Position numbers and translations under genes: made by a program. Under the pieces are notes generated by a model. The model did not search any database, was not told where the DNA came from, and saw nothing but the letters and a program-made list of their open reading frames with translations. From SKVR01 sp037441525 (GTDB lineage Bacteria; Bacteroidota; Bacteroidia; Bacteroidales; UBA7960): a stretch of DNA of 64,000 nucleotides. The stretch lies in the NCBI GenBank assembly GCA_037441525.1, contig JBBISA010000002.1, positions 62,001 through 126,000 of the forward strand. Direction: 5' to 3'. Positions 9,522 through 18,697 of this stretch are shown here, piece after piece (position 1 is the stretch's first letter; each line of letters begins with the position of its first letter).

Positions 9522-10844
9522 ATGGAAATAGCAATTAAAGTAGTACAGTTTATCCTAAGTCTGTCAATCCTCATTATTATTCACGAACTTGGCCATTTTC
9601 TGACTGCCCGGTATTTTAAAACCCGGGTAGAAAAGTTCTATCTTTTTTTTAATCCCTGGTTTTCCATTTTTAAGAAAAAAGTGGGCGAAACTGAATATGG
9701 AATTGGGTGGTTGCCGCTGGGTGGTTATGTGAAAATTTCCGGAATGATAGATGAGTCAATGGACAAGGAACAGATGAAGCAACCACCCAAAGACTGGGAA
9801 TTCAGATCGAAACCAGCCTGGCAAAGGCTTATTATCATGCTTGGAGGGGTAACCTTCAATGTTATCCTTGCCATACTTATTTATATTGTAATGCTTGCAG
9901 TGGTGGGCGAACAGTATCTGCCTGCAAAAAATGTAAAGTACGGAATCGTTGCCAATGACCTTGCAAGGGAAATTGGACTTGAAACAGGCGATAAAATACT
10001 GAAAATTAACGAAAAAGATGTTGACGATTTTGCAGATGTACCTCGCGAATTCATTATGGGGGCAGTAAAAACCGTTACGGTTGAACGTGCTGGAAAACTG
10101 GTTGATATCTCTGTGCCGGAAGATTTTTTTGCCAGAATTATTGCCAATCGCGGAGCAAATTTCATGAGTATCCGATTTCCATTTATTGCTGACGGATTTC
10201 TTGATGGCTCAGCAGCCCGCGAAGCAGGTGTTGAACCCGGAGATCATATTTTAGGGATCAATGATATGGAAACATGGTCGTTTGATGAGTTCAGATCGCA
10301 GATTGGAAATTTTAAAGGACAAGTAATTCAATTGCAGGTACTAAGGAATGGGGAACAGATATCCTTTCCTTTAAATGTTCCTGAGTCTGGATTGATTGGA
10401 GTTTATATTAAACCCATGAATCAATTGTTCCAGTTTGAAAAAAGGGAATATTCAGTTTTGGCTGCAATCCCTGCAGGAGCTGTAAAAGCATGGCAAACAT
10501 CTGTAAATTATTTACGCGAATTGAGGTTGTTGTTCAGACCTGAAGTGAAAGCACATGAAAGTCTTGGTGGTTTTATTGCAATAGGAAGCATTTTTGCTCC
10601 CACCTGGGATTGGGTTCACTTCTGGACCATTACCGCCTTCCTTTCTATAATTCTGGCTATTATGAATGTTCTTCCAATACCTGCCTTGGATGGTGGTCAT
10701 GTAATGTTTCTTTTCTACGAAATCATTGCCCGCCGAAAACCATCAGATAAGTTTATGGAATATGCCCAAACCGTGGGAATGGTTCTTTTAATTGGATTAA
10801 TTCTGTTTGCACAATACAATGATATCATGCGCTTATTGAAGTAA
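9522..10844 (+). CDS. rseP: RseP-family site-2 protease
   Basis: This 440-residue intramembrane zinc protease cleaves membrane anchors of anti-sigma factors or remnant signal peptides. HELGH at residues 21-25 gives the zinc ligands in the first membrane helix. The C-terminal helix carries NVLPIPALDGGH, which supplies the third ligand (Asp). Two PDZ-like segments lie between (roughly residues 130-310). The arrangement and length fit the RseP/MucP group. No anti-sigma factor gene is nearby, so its substrates are not shown by context. It is followed by a strong bidirectional hairpin. Confidence 0.95.
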   Translation: MEIAIKVVQFILSLSILIIIHELGHFLTARYFKTRVEKFYLFFNPWFSIFKKKVGETEYGIGWLPLGGYVKISGMIDESMDKEQMKQPPKDWEFRSKPAWQRLIIMLGGVTFNVILAILIYIVMLAVVGEQYLPAKNVKYGIVANDLAREIGLETGDKILKINEKDVDDFADVPREFIMGAVKTVTVERAGKLVDISVPEDFFARIIANRGANFMSIRFPFIADGFLDGSAAREAGVEPGDHILGINDMETWSFDEFRSQIGNFKGQVIQLQVLRNGEQISFPLNVPESGLIGVYIKPMNQLFQFEKREYSVLAAIPAGAVKAWQTSVNYLRELRLLFRPEVKAHESLGGFIAIGSIFAPTWDWVHFWTITAFLSIILAIMNVLPIPALDGGHVMFLFYEIIARRKPSDKFMEYAQTVGMVLLIGLILFAQYNDIMRLLK

Positions 10845-10920
10845 TTGGAATGTCGGATAAATAATTATTTATTTATCAAACCTACTGCCCTTTAATTAGC
10901 TTCTAATTTTCAATACAACA

Positions 10921-10957
10921 AAAAAAAACTTCTCCTGGCAACAAGAGAAGTTTTTTT
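10921..10957. terminator. Bidirectional rho-independent terminator
   Basis: A 13-bp stem (10922-10934 with 10945-10957) has a run of A on its left arm and of T on its right arm, so it can end transcription from both sides. It lies between convergent rseP and the DUF4114 lipoprotein gene. Confidence 0.9.
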
Positions 10958-11030
10958 GCATTGGTAGAATTGGTTGTCGGATACTCGCAGCTAAATTACC
11001 TGCAATATTTTTTAATAATGAACTATCAAA

Positions 11031-12914
11031 CTATTTCACCACATTAATTTGAACAACACCTTCGGTAACAAAACGGGTATTTGGCAACTGGTTGGGATTG
11101 TCTTTTACTACCAGAATAATATCATTAAAGTCTTTGTCGCCGCTGGTAATACGGATATCTTCAAAAGCAAGAACGAGATCCTGGCAACCATTTTCCTGAA
11201 ACAGCACATGCTGCTGAAAGTTGCTCGGATTAAACTTACGGCTGGTATAGTGGGTGTAAGTGCCTTTAACCATCTGACCATTTGCCCATCCCTGTGCAAC
11301 CAGATAAAAACCAATTACTGTATTGGCAGGAAAAGTGCCTGTTCCTAATTGTACCATGTCGCCAGGTTCCAAACCTCCACCTTCATTAACCAGCGACACA
11401 TTCGGGAAAACCACATATCTTTCAAGTTCCTGAACGTTGGCTGGGGGATTATCGGCCGGGTAGGCATAGTAGCCAAAGGTGTTTTTCCATCCGGCTCCTT
11501 CATGAATAAATACTATGTAAACCTGGGTCTCCTGAGTAGTTACAATATTCAGAGTATTTAACGGATCAAACAATTGTGGGGTGTGAACCATTGCGTTCCT
11601 TTGTTCGGGCAGGTAAGCCCTGATTGCTTTTAAAAGGGTAGGGCAGGGTTGAGTTGGGATAACATCGTCGGGCACCCCCTGATCAATGCTGATGGATAAA
11701 ATTTTAAGACCACCCAAACCTGTTGCAACAAAAACCACACTATCCTTAGATTGAACAAAGTTGGATGAGTTCATATCCTGGAAAACCATTTGTCCCAGCA
11801 TTACAGCCTGATCGTTTAGTTTAGGAATGATTTCAGCAACTGTAATGCCCGATTCACCGTTGGCCATAAAGAGTAAGTTGTAATTGATTGACGCACTGTT
11901 GGTCACATGATTTTCATCTTTAGCTCCTTTAGGTGTTTCGGGTCTGGGTATATGTTGCTTTAGGGTTCCGTTTTGGTTGAATATTTTTACACCTTCCTCG
12001 TTAAGAGCTGCAAAAACATATTTATCTGTAGCTGATATCTCTGATTTTGAATGGGGTGTGTTGGCTCCACCTGTCTGAAACTGTTGAGTGAAATTACCGG
12101 AAAAAACATCGAAAACATTTATTTTTCCTGGTTGCCCTGAAAGAACAAATACGTTTTGGCTTGTAATAGTTACTGACCTGGCATCGGCAATGATTTCCTG
12201 TCTTAGTTTGTCCAGATTATGGCCAAGTATGGTAAGCCCGCCATTGTCGCCCGAAGTAATGTATACCTTATCATTGGTAACCCTTATACCATTGGCAGAA
12301 AAAGAGGGTATATCCACCAGAGTGTCGAGCTTAAGAATTTCCATCTTGTTGTTTACGCTTATTCTTGCTGCAAATGCAGGAGAGGAGAATTCCATTTTTT
12401 CGTATTCACCCGTGGCGCCAACAATAAAAATTTTATTGTCTATAAAATCAACAGCATTAATATCTGCATTGGGAAACAAGGCTTGTGAAACAATTTTTGG
12501 ATAGGTTGGAACAGAAACATCGAAGATTTCAACGGCTCCGCCAAAATATTCCCCCCTGAGATTATAGGCAACAATTGCAAATTTGTTTTTGATAGCCACA
12601 TGTGTTGCCATTAAGGTTTTTTCATCCAGAATTGGTGCTGCAACATTGGCCCGTAATTTAAATGCGAAGTTCTTTGTATGACTTTTCAATGCCTCACCAT
12701 CCGATTTAAGGTCGCCAAGGTATTCAGGAATCATCTCAACCACCTCATTCTTTCTGACTATTCTTGATGTAAGCTGATTTAAGTTATTGGTAATTATTAT
12801 TTTTTGAAATTCTACCGGATTGGTTGGTTTATCACCAGATTCTTCTTTGTTGCATGCTGAACCAGCCAAAAGGGCAATGCTCATCAGCATCATAAAAATG
12901 TTTTTTAGTTTCAT
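11031..12914 (-). CDS. LVIVD-type beta-propeller lipoprotein with C-terminal DUF4114-like domain
   Basis: This 627-residue protein is probably exposed on the cell surface or held in the outer membrane. A lipoprotein signal peptide ends at Cys20 (AGSAC). Residues about 90-400 contain repeated strands of the LVIVD/beta-propeller type, for example the repeats around VEIFDVSVPTYPKIVSQALF. The C-terminal part (about 430-610) resembles DUF4114, recognisable from LVLAFEDIRITSGDKDFNDI, a segment with acidic residues suited to calcium binding. The function of such proteins is not known; they are often adhesion or carbohydrate related. It stands alone, with terminator-type sequence downstream. Confidence 0.7.
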   Translation of the reverse strand: MKLKNIFMMLMSIALLAGSACNKEESGDKPTNPVEFQKIIITNNLNQLTSRIVRKNEVVEMIPEYLGDLKSDGEALKSHTKNFAFKLRANVAAPILDEKTLMATHVAIKNKFAIVAYNLRGEYFGGAVEIFDVSVPTYPKIVSQALFPNADINAVDFIDNKIFIVGATGEYEKMEFSSPAFAARISVNNKMEILKLDTLVDIPSFSANGIRVTNDKVYITSGDNGGLTILGHNLDKLRQEIIADARSVTITSQNVFVLSGQPGKINVFDVFSGNFTQQFQTGGANTPHSKSEISATDKYVFAALNEEGVKIFNQNGTLKQHIPRPETPKGAKDENHVTNSASINYNLLFMANGESGITVAEIIPKLNDQAVMLGQMVFQDMNSSNFVQSKDSVVFVATGLGGLKILSISIDQGVPDDVIPTQPCPTLLKAIRAYLPEQRNAMVHTPQLFDPLNTLNIVTTQETQVYIVFIHEGAGWKNTFGYYAYPADNPPANVQELERYVVFPNVSLVNEGGGLEPGDMVQLGTGTFPANTVIGFYLVAQGWANGQMVKGTYTHYTSRKFNPSNFQQHVLFQENGCQDLVLAFEDIRITSGDKDFNDIILVVKDNPNQLPNTRFVTEGVVQINVVK

Positions 12915-13248
12915 GTCAATGTTGTTTAAATGTGTTCATCTGTAAGTTATTTGTTCTATTGGTCGGATTAGGTGTAAGGTTTAATACTGAAAAACTCAAT
13001 TTTTACAATTTCATTGGTATTTACTTTTCTGAGATTGCAATCACGGTTGTTCTTTCTTACAAACCTGTTTGTTTTATCCTGAAGGTCAGCAAAACAAATT
13101 CAGTTTTGAGATTCCCGCGAGAAAAATTCAGATTAATCCGATTTGAATTAACAAAACTAAATATTGCTAATAAGTATAGCATCACAGTAAAAACCTGATT
13201 TTAATGGGTAAAATCTTCGGTTTAAACTAAAAAAGTTATAGTTGGGAT
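12915..13248. other. Intergenic region without recognised features
   Basis: The 334 bases between the DUF4114 lipoprotein and rtcB hold no convincing gene. An open frame of 88 codons on the plus strand has no family features and AT-rich, irregular composition. I see no terminator or repeat. Confidence 0.5.
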
Positions 13249-14421
13249 TCAGCCTTTGATAACTGCCAGAGGAGATAATTCGACCAAAATATCAACCAGG
13301 TCTTGTTGGTTTTTCATAACAGCATCAATGTCCTTATAAGCACCCGATGCCTCATCGAGGTCGTTTTGAGTTCTTATGCCATGAATAATGCCCTGCTTAT
13401 CCAATTTCTTTATTTCGTCTGTTAGGTTTAAGTGGCGTTGCGCCTGCTTTCTGCCCATTAACCTGCCAGCCCCGTGTGAACAACTATTGAAACTTTCGGG
13501 ATTTCCTTTGCCAGCCACAATATAACTTTTGGTCCCCTGGCTTCCAGGGATAATGCCGGTGGTACCTTTTTCTGCAAGGGTTGCCCCTTTGCGGTGAATA
13601 ACCAGTGTTTCTCCGAAATGAACCTCCTTTGAAGCGTAATTATGCGCAATATTTATGAGCTCCCCGGCTGAAAATCCTGAACCAAAAACACTCTCAAAAA
13701 CATGCTGAATTCTCCACATCATCAGCTTACGGTTGCTGAAGGCAAATTCAATACAATACCTCATTTCCTGCCAATACATTTTACCCTGGACCGAATCAGC
13801 TGGAAGCCAGGCAAGCTGAGCTTTTGCCGCAATTTCACTTTTCCAGCTGGCATTTAAATCTATCGCAATTCGGTTGTAATAATCGGCAACCTGTTTTCCA
13901 ATATTACGGCTGCCCGAATGAATCATAATCCAGATAAACCCATCACTTCCCTTTTGAATTTCAACAAAGTGGTTGCCTCCACCCAGAGTACCTACCTGGT
14001 AGCGGGCATTTTCGTACTCTTTAGCTACCACAGGCATATTATCAGGTTCAATCTCCATTGCAGGCATCAGTGAAGGCTCCTGAATGTTGGTGTGGTGTTT
14101 GAATCCAACAGGAATAATCTCTCTGATGCGACTCATAATGGTTTTTAGGGCAGGAGTATCGATATTTTCAAGGGATGTTTTCAACGCACACATCCCGCAG
14201 CCTATATCAACACCAACAGCATTGGGTATCACCACGTTTTTTAGTCCTGCCACACCCCCAATTGGCATCCCAAATCCCTGATGACAATCAGGCATAAGTG
14301 CCACATGACTATGGATGAAAGGAAGATTTGCTAGATTAACAGCCTGCTCAAGCGCGCCAGGCTCCAAATCAGAAAGCCAGGCCTTTATGGGTACTCTGCC
14401 GGCATTTATTTCCCTGATCAT
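13249..14421 (-). CDS. rtcB: RtcB-family RNA 3'-phosphate ligase
   Basis: This 390-residue protein belongs to the RtcB family, GTP- and manganese-dependent ligases that join RNA 2',3'-cyclic phosphate or 3'-phosphate ends to 5'-hydroxyl ends. NAVGVDIGCGM (Asp72, Cys75) supplies metal ligands. HSGSRNIGKQV and the segment CSHGAGRLMGR, whose His is the position guanylated in studied RtcB proteins, are also present. At 390 residues it belongs to the shorter bacterial subgroup (the classical form is about 400-480). No RtcA, RtcR or tRNA gene is close, so its RNA substrate is not indicated. Repair of damaged RNA is the usual inference. Confidence 0.9.
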   Translation of the reverse strand: MIREINAGRVPIKAWLSDLEPGALEQAVNLANLPFIHSHVALMPDCHQGFGMPIGGVAGLKNVVIPNAVGVDIGCGMCALKTSLENIDTPALKTIMSRIREIIPVGFKHHTNIQEPSLMPAMEIEPDNMPVVAKEYENARYQVGTLGGGNHFVEIQKGSDGFIWIMIHSGSRNIGKQVADYYNRIAIDLNASWKSEIAAKAQLAWLPADSVQGKMYWQEMRYCIEFAFSNRKLMMWRIQHVFESVFGSGFSAGELINIAHNYASKEVHFGETLVIHRKGATLAEKGTTGIIPGSQGTKSYIVAGKGNPESFNSCSHGAGRLMGRKQAQRHLNLTDEIKKLDKQGIIHGIRTQNDLDEASGAYKDIDAVMKNQQDLVDILVELSPLAVIKG

Positions 14422-14472
14422 AAAAATTCTGGTTTGATTATGAATACTTAACGGGAAAAAAAGCAGCGGGTT

Positions 14473-15138
14473 TTACAAACGGGCAAGAATTTTCTGGTAA
14501 TCGGAGTCTATATCGAGAGATGATTGAGTGTTTTGTATAATAACGCCTTCATAATCAGGTATAATAGTCGGTGTGAAATTCCAAACTACAGGCACGCCGG
14601 CGCTAATTACCTCCTGTACGGCCTGAAAAGCATTTTCCGGAGTAGTTGCGATCATTGCCATTTTAAGATGCATTTGTCTGACAAAAACAGCCAGCTTGTC
14701 CATGTTTTGAACTTTTATACCCCATAGTATCTTTCCAACTTTCTCAGGGTCAATGTCAAAGGCTGCTACAATTTTTAACCCACTCCCGGCGATTACTTCA
14801 TTTTTTAGCAGTGAGGTACCCAATCTTCCCACTCCTACCAATAAAACTTCCTTAAACTCTTTTTCGCCAAGCAAAATGTCAATGCAATCTATAAGTGAAT
14901 CGATTTCAATATTTGAATCGCGCGATTGATGCCACATAGGGCAGTGTGAAAAATCATCAAAAATTATCTGCTGATCAATGTCAAGGAATTCTGAAATTCT
15001 TGAAATGGTAAGTGTGTTTTTTTGTTTGTATTTCCATAGCCTGAGCACAGGCTGGTAAAGACGAAATCGGGCAATGGTTTCTTCGGGCAATATAACTTGA
15101 TGGGTAGAATTATCTTTCATCGGTTTATTATTGGTCAT
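14473..15138 (-). CDS. rex: Redox-sensing transcriptional repressor Rex
   Basis: This protein of about 221 residues is Rex, a dimeric repressor that senses the NADH/NAD+ ratio and leaves its operator when NADH is high. The N-terminal winged helix (about residues 17-85) begins with the typical PEETIARFRLYQPVLR. The C-terminal Rossmann domain has the nucleotide motif GVGRLGTSL starting at residue 102, and the Rex-type segment NFTP near the end. I chose the ATG at 15138 (MTNNKPMKD); an upstream in-frame ATG at 15252 lies beyond a terminator hairpin and adds unlikely sequence. A consensus Rex operator occurs at 46625-46644 in this same window. Confidence 0.93.
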   Translation of the reverse strand: MTNNKPMKDNSTHQVILPEETIARFRLYQPVLRLWKYKQKNTLTISRISEFLDIDQQIIFDDFSHCPMWHQSRDSNIEIDSLIDCIDILLGEKEFKEVLLVGVGRLGTSLLKNEVIAGSGLKIVAAFDIDPEKVGKILWGIKVQNMDKLAVFVRQMHLKMAMIATTPENAFQAVQEVISAGVPVVWNFTPTIIPDYEGVIIQNTQSSLDIDSDYQKILARL

Positions 15139-15187
15139 AGATCCAGTTTGCTCATATAAATGGTATCGGTTCCCCAAAAAAAGGTTT

Positions 15188-15231
15188 AAAAAAACCGGTA
15201 GTCGAGATTTTCCTGAAATCAAGACTACCGG
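15188..15231 (-). terminator. Strong rho-independent terminator just upstream of rex
   Basis: On the minus strand a 9-bp GC-rich stem (CCGGTAGTC with GACTACCGG, plus-strand 15195-15203 and 15223-15231), extended by an inner GATTT/AAATC pairing, is followed by seven T residues (15194-15188). It reads toward rex, ending 50 bases before its start codon, so it must end some short upstream transcript or act as an attenuator for rex. Confidence 0.75.
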
Positions 15232-15430
15232 AAACCAAAACCAAAAACACACATGAAGAGAAGGGGATATTTGAAGAGTGTTGTTTGTAACAACTTTGCC
15301 GGCAGGAGGAATGATGATTGAGTATCATCGTCTTCAAAAACCTTTTTCTTCTGTTAAAGAACATTACATCCGGCATTTGTAAGACAACCAAAGCGTATGC
15401 CATAATTGTAAAGTGCCACAAATACAAGTT
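15195..15430 (-). ncRNA. Candidate short RNA or leader upstream of rex
   Basis: A terminator without an upstream annotated gene implies a transcript on the minus strand starting somewhere between about 15430 and 15770. The interval contains a possible small reading frame with ATG at 15402 (MAYALVVLQMPDV) that reads into the terminator stem, with His-His-Ser-Ser-Cys and a second Cys in its middle. This could be a leader peptide, a small RNA, or neither. I recognise no known RNA family, and no good promoter match was found. The 5' boundary is a guess. Confidence 0.25.
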
Positions 15431-15431
15431 G

Positions 15432-15770
15432 TTATTTAATATTTTCAAGACAACAAACATTAAACAGACTTTTGTTTGTCATTAAAAAGTACACATTGTT
15501 TGTAATTAATAATTACACTGTAATAATTGATTACAGTTGGCTTAGGGTTTACTTTTTATGGCAGAGGTAAGGTTTTTCACAAAAATGTCTGAAAATCATC
15601 ATTTATCATATAACCTGGGGGCGAAAACCGACGTATACACCCCTGAATAATCCGGAATTTATTCGTATTGCATTACCAGGAAGGTATCGATTCCTCTCCT
15701 GAATAATTACTATTGCCCAAAACAAACAATTAAATCACTAAAAAAACGAACCTACAAACAAATAGCATTT
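15432..15770. other. AT-rich intergenic region with short direct repeats
   Basis: No gene is supported here. TTGTTTGTCATTA (15472-15484) and TTGTTTGTAATTA (15496-15508) are near-identical direct repeats 24 bases apart, with a related inverted copy near 15451-15463. They could be a binding site for a regulator of the leader/rex unit, or chance in AT-rich DNA. Confidence 0.35.
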
Positions 15771-16214
15771 ATGAGAAATTGGGATGTATTTTTTATCGTT
15801 ACCACTTTTATAATAGCTCTTGCGCTGTTTTCCAGTGGCAGAATAGGTTTTGAGAATATGCTCAACGACCTAAAACCGGCAGAAACAATAATTGTGCTCG
15901 CAAAAACCATTGCTGTGGTGGTTGTTGGCACTTTATCCATTGCTATTATGATATTGCTGGTGTTGTTCGACATTGCCATCACACTGTTTTCTGGTGTGGA
16001 ATTTCCTGTTTTAAGATTTTTCTACGATATTGTTTACAGACAGTATTTTCAAGGGTTTTATTGGGATGCACATAGTGGCAGTCATATTTTTCTGGCCTGT
16101 ATAATTCTTTTTGGAATTGGTATAATCAATACCTATATGGGTCCGGTACATAGGAAAAAGACATTTGTTTATCATAAAACAAAGGAAACCAACTACATAA
16201 ACCACCGGAATTAA
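15771..16214 (+). CDS. Hypothetical membrane protein
   Basis: I do not recognise this 147-residue protein. It has three hydrophobic segments (about residues 5-22, 40-65 and 105-123), a central region rich in aromatic residues (VYRQYFQGFYWDAHSG) and a basic C-terminal tail, so it is probably an inner-membrane protein. It stands alone on the plus strand, convergent with hydE, with 72 bases between their ends. The open frame, composition and start context are plausible, but no function can be inferred. Confidence 0.6.
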   Translation: MRNWDVFFIVTTFIIALALFSSGRIGFENMLNDLKPAETIIVLAKTIAVVVVGTLSIAIMILLVLFDIAITLFSGVEFPVLRFFYDIVYRQYFQGFYWDAHSGSHIFLACIILFGIGIINTYMGPVHRKKTFVYHKTKETNYINHRN

Positions 16215-16286
16215 ACTTGCTGATAGTCCAGCTTTTCCTGGGTCAGGGTAAAATGTTGAGATTATTTCTTTTAGGTGAGGAAATGA

Positions 16287-17387
16287 TCAGGATTTTTCGT
16301 TGGTGTTTTCGCGATTTCTGAAATGCCTGGAATCACCCCATTCACCGTAACCGATAGTTCCTCCGGCCATGTGAATCCTTGCTTCCAGGCATCTTTTACA
16401 CTCGTCGGCATCTTCGTCGATGCATGGTTTATCTTCATACAACAGATAATCTTCACGATACTTAACAGGGGTTAAGTTGGGCATAATGATGTTTGCCCCC
16501 ACCTTTATGGCTTTTTCTCTTCCCATCGCATCAATTGCCTGCATGGCTGTTGTGGCTGCAATATTAATGTCTTTCATCATAATACGCAGAATGGCAACCA
16601 TTTTCAGGCTGAGGTAAAATCTTTCAATTTTGGGTAAAAGCATTTCCTTATATTGATACATTGGGGTATCTTCATGTTCAATATAAGGACCCATGCCAAC
16701 CATATCGATATCAAAATCGCGAAAAAAGATAAGATCGTCGGCCAAATCGGCAAGGGTTTGAAATGGCAGGCCAATCATTACCCCAGTACCTACCTGAAAA
16801 CCAACCTTGCGAAGCAAATGTAGGCTCTCAACACGGGTATTGTAATCGTGTTTTTTATCGTTGGGATGATACCGTGAGTAAAGCTCGGGATTAGAAACCT
16901 CAATTCTGAGCAGGTAGCGGTGAGCGCCGCTTTCGTACCACAGGCGAAAGGTATCTTCAGTTTGTTCGCCCAAAGAAAGAGTAATGCCCAGTTTCCCGCT
17001 GCTCATATCTTTTATTTTTGAAATGATGGTGGCCATGCGGGTTATAAAACTCTTGTCTGTTCGTTCACCGGCCTGAATTACTATGCTTCCAAACTGATTC
17101 TCCCAGGCATAACGGGCAGCTTCAAGAATTTCTTCTTCAGTTACTTCGTATCGGTTAGTATCCTTGTTTCCAGCCCTTATACCACAATAGAAGCAATTTT
17201 TTCCACACAGATTTGAAAACTCAATCAGGCCACGGTAGTACACCTTGTTGCCAACATATTGCTCCTTTATCTGGGATGATTTGGCAAATAGTTGCTGGCG
17301 CTCTTCACCCTCGGTTTGCAAAAGGTAAATAAGGTCTTCTTTGCTGAAATCAGCCTGTTCAAGTATATCTGAAATTGATTCCGACAT
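16287..17387 (-). CDS. hydE: [FeFe]-hydrogenase maturase HydE (radical SAM)
   Basis: This protein of about 366 residues is HydE, a radical SAM enzyme that acts on the HydG product while the dithiolate-bridged diiron subcluster of [FeFe]-hydrogenase is built. The cluster motif is C61-GKN-C65-FY-C68. A GERTD segment and the barrel strand pattern match the HydE/BioB-like group. The C-terminal Cys-rich segment around ADECKRC may hold the accessory cluster found in many HydE proteins. I chose the ATG at 17387 (MSESISDIL); the longer frame overlaps hydF. It lies 31 bases downstream of hydF and is the last gene of the aspA-hydF-hydE unit. Confidence 0.92.
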   Translation of the reverse strand: MSESISDILEQADFSKEDLIYLLQTEGEERQQLFAKSSQIKEQYVGNKVYYRGLIEFSNLCGKNCFYCGIRAGNKDTNRYEVTEEEILEAARYAWENQFGSIVIQAGERTDKSFITRMATIISKIKDMSSGKLGITLSLGEQTEDTFRLWYESGAHRYLLRIEVSNPELYSRYHPNDKKHDYNTRVESLHLLRKVGFQVGTGVMIGLPFQTLADLADDLIFFRDFDIDMVGMGPYIEHEDTPMYQYKEMLLPKIERFYLSLKMVAILRIMMKDINIAATTAMQAIDAMGREKAIKVGANIIMPNLTPVKYREDYLLYEDKPCIDEDADECKRCLEARIHMAGGTIGYGEWGDSRHFRNRENTNEKS

Positions 17388-17418
17388 TATTTCATTGAAT
17401 TGATTTCTGCCGGCAAAG

Positions 17419-18645
17419 TTACAAATAATCGTTGGTATTAGCCCCAAACTGAACAAATGGAGCCACGGCCCGGTTGAAGATGCCATGCATCCAGGCTATG
17501 GCCATTCCGTAATTGGTAACGGGTACATGAGCATCCTTAGCTGGTTTGAGCCTGTTTTTTATTTGTTTCGGGGTAATCATGCACCCACCGCATTGTATCA
17601 CAAGCGAATACTCTTTAATGGGTTTAGGTAAATTATTAAAACCGGCCACCACATCATAGTTGAGCTTTTTGCCTGTATAGCTATTCATCCAGCGAGGTAT
17701 TTTAACCCTTCCAATATCATCGCAGGCTATATGGTGTGTGCAGCTTTCAAGCAGCAAAATATTGTCGCCATCCTTAAGTTCTGATATTTTAGGAGCCCCC
17801 TTTATATAGCTTTCAAAATCCCCTTTATGGCGAGCCAGCATAATGCTGAAACTGGTAAGAGGAATGTCTTTGGGAATGGCAGCATCGGCTTTGAGAAAAA
17901 CCTGGCTATCGGTTATCACCAGGCTTGGTCGGGGTTGTAAAACATTGATAAGCCAGTCAATTTCACGCTCCTTGGCCACCACACATACACAATCATTGTC
18001 AAGTATGTCTCTTATGGCCTGAACCTGGGGTAGAATCAGCCTGCCTTCAGGGGCTTCAATATCGATGGGGGTAATAAGCAGAACCACATCCCCATACGAA
18101 AGCAAATCGCCAAGTAAGCTGTTTTTCTTCCAGGCACCGGGGGGTATGGTATCTCTTATAATCTGGATAATCTCTTCAAGATTAATCAGTTTTAGTGACG
18201 AAAATTCACAAATAGCGCCTGAAGGAAATTTTGCACCGATTTCGGCCTTTAAATCTTTACTCAGGGTTTGTTCATCAGCTTTATTATGGACAATGATAAA
18301 TGGAATGTCGTTTTCATTGAATTTTTCAATCAGTTCTTCTTCAGGTTTGCCAAAACTATTACCGGCAATTATTAGTATTGCCAAATCTACCTGACTGAGA
18401 ATGCCCAGTGTTTTGGAAACCCTTTTTTCGCCGAGTTCGCCGGTATCGTCAATACCAGCGGTATCAATGAGTATAACAGGACCGATTCCATTAATTTCCA
18501 TCGATTTTTTTACCGGGTCGGTGGTGGTGCCTGCAAAGTTTGACACAATGGCCGTTTCCTGCTGGGTTATGGCATTGATAAAGGAGCTTTTACCGTTGTT
18601 TCTGCGTCCGAATATTCCAATGTGGGGTTTTGCCTCTTTAGCCAT
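17419..18645 (-). CDS. hydF: [FeFe]-hydrogenase maturation GTPase HydF
   Basis: This 408-residue protein is HydF, the scaffold and carrier on which the diiron subcluster is assembled before transfer to the hydrogenase. The N-terminal GTPase domain has the P-loop GRRNNGKS (residues 13-20), DTAG at 61-64 and NKAD at 121-124. The C-terminal iron-sulfur domain shows the expected CxH...CxxC pattern: C302, H304, then C352 and C355, with 47 residues between. All key residues are present, so it looks functional. It lies between aspA (52 bases) and hydE on the minus strand. Confidence 0.95.
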   Translation of the reverse strand: MAKEAKPHIGIFGRRNNGKSSFINAITQQETAIVSNFAGTTTDPVKKSMEINGIGPVILIDTAGIDDTGELGEKRVSKTLGILSQVDLAILIIAGNSFGKPEEELIEKFNENDIPFIIVHNKADEQTLSKDLKAEIGAKFPSGAICEFSSLKLINLEEIIQIIRDTIPPGAWKKNSLLGDLLSYGDVVLLITPIDIEAPEGRLILPQVQAIRDILDNDCVCVVAKEREIDWLINVLQPRPSLVITDSQVFLKADAAIPKDIPLTSFSIMLARHKGDFESYIKGAPKISELKDGDNILLLESCTHHIACDDIGRVKIPRWMNSYTGKKLNYDVVAGFNNLPKPIKEYSLVIQCGGCMITPKQIKNRLKPAKDAHVPVTNYGMAIAWMHGIFNRAVAPFVQFGANTNDYL

Positions 18646-18697
18646 TTTGGGTAAAAGTTATATTTATTTGATTAGAATGGATTAATACTGTTTGTAA

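Noticed and set aside
12932..13198. Open frame of 88 codons on the plus strand between the DUF4114 lipoprotein and rtcB
   Set aside because: It has no start context, no recognisable domain and a composition like non-coding AT-rich DNA.
15152..15460. Reading frame of 102 codons across the terminator upstream of rex
   Set aside because: As a full protein it runs through a terminator into rex sequence; only a short leader peptide is conceivable, which is reported as uncertain.
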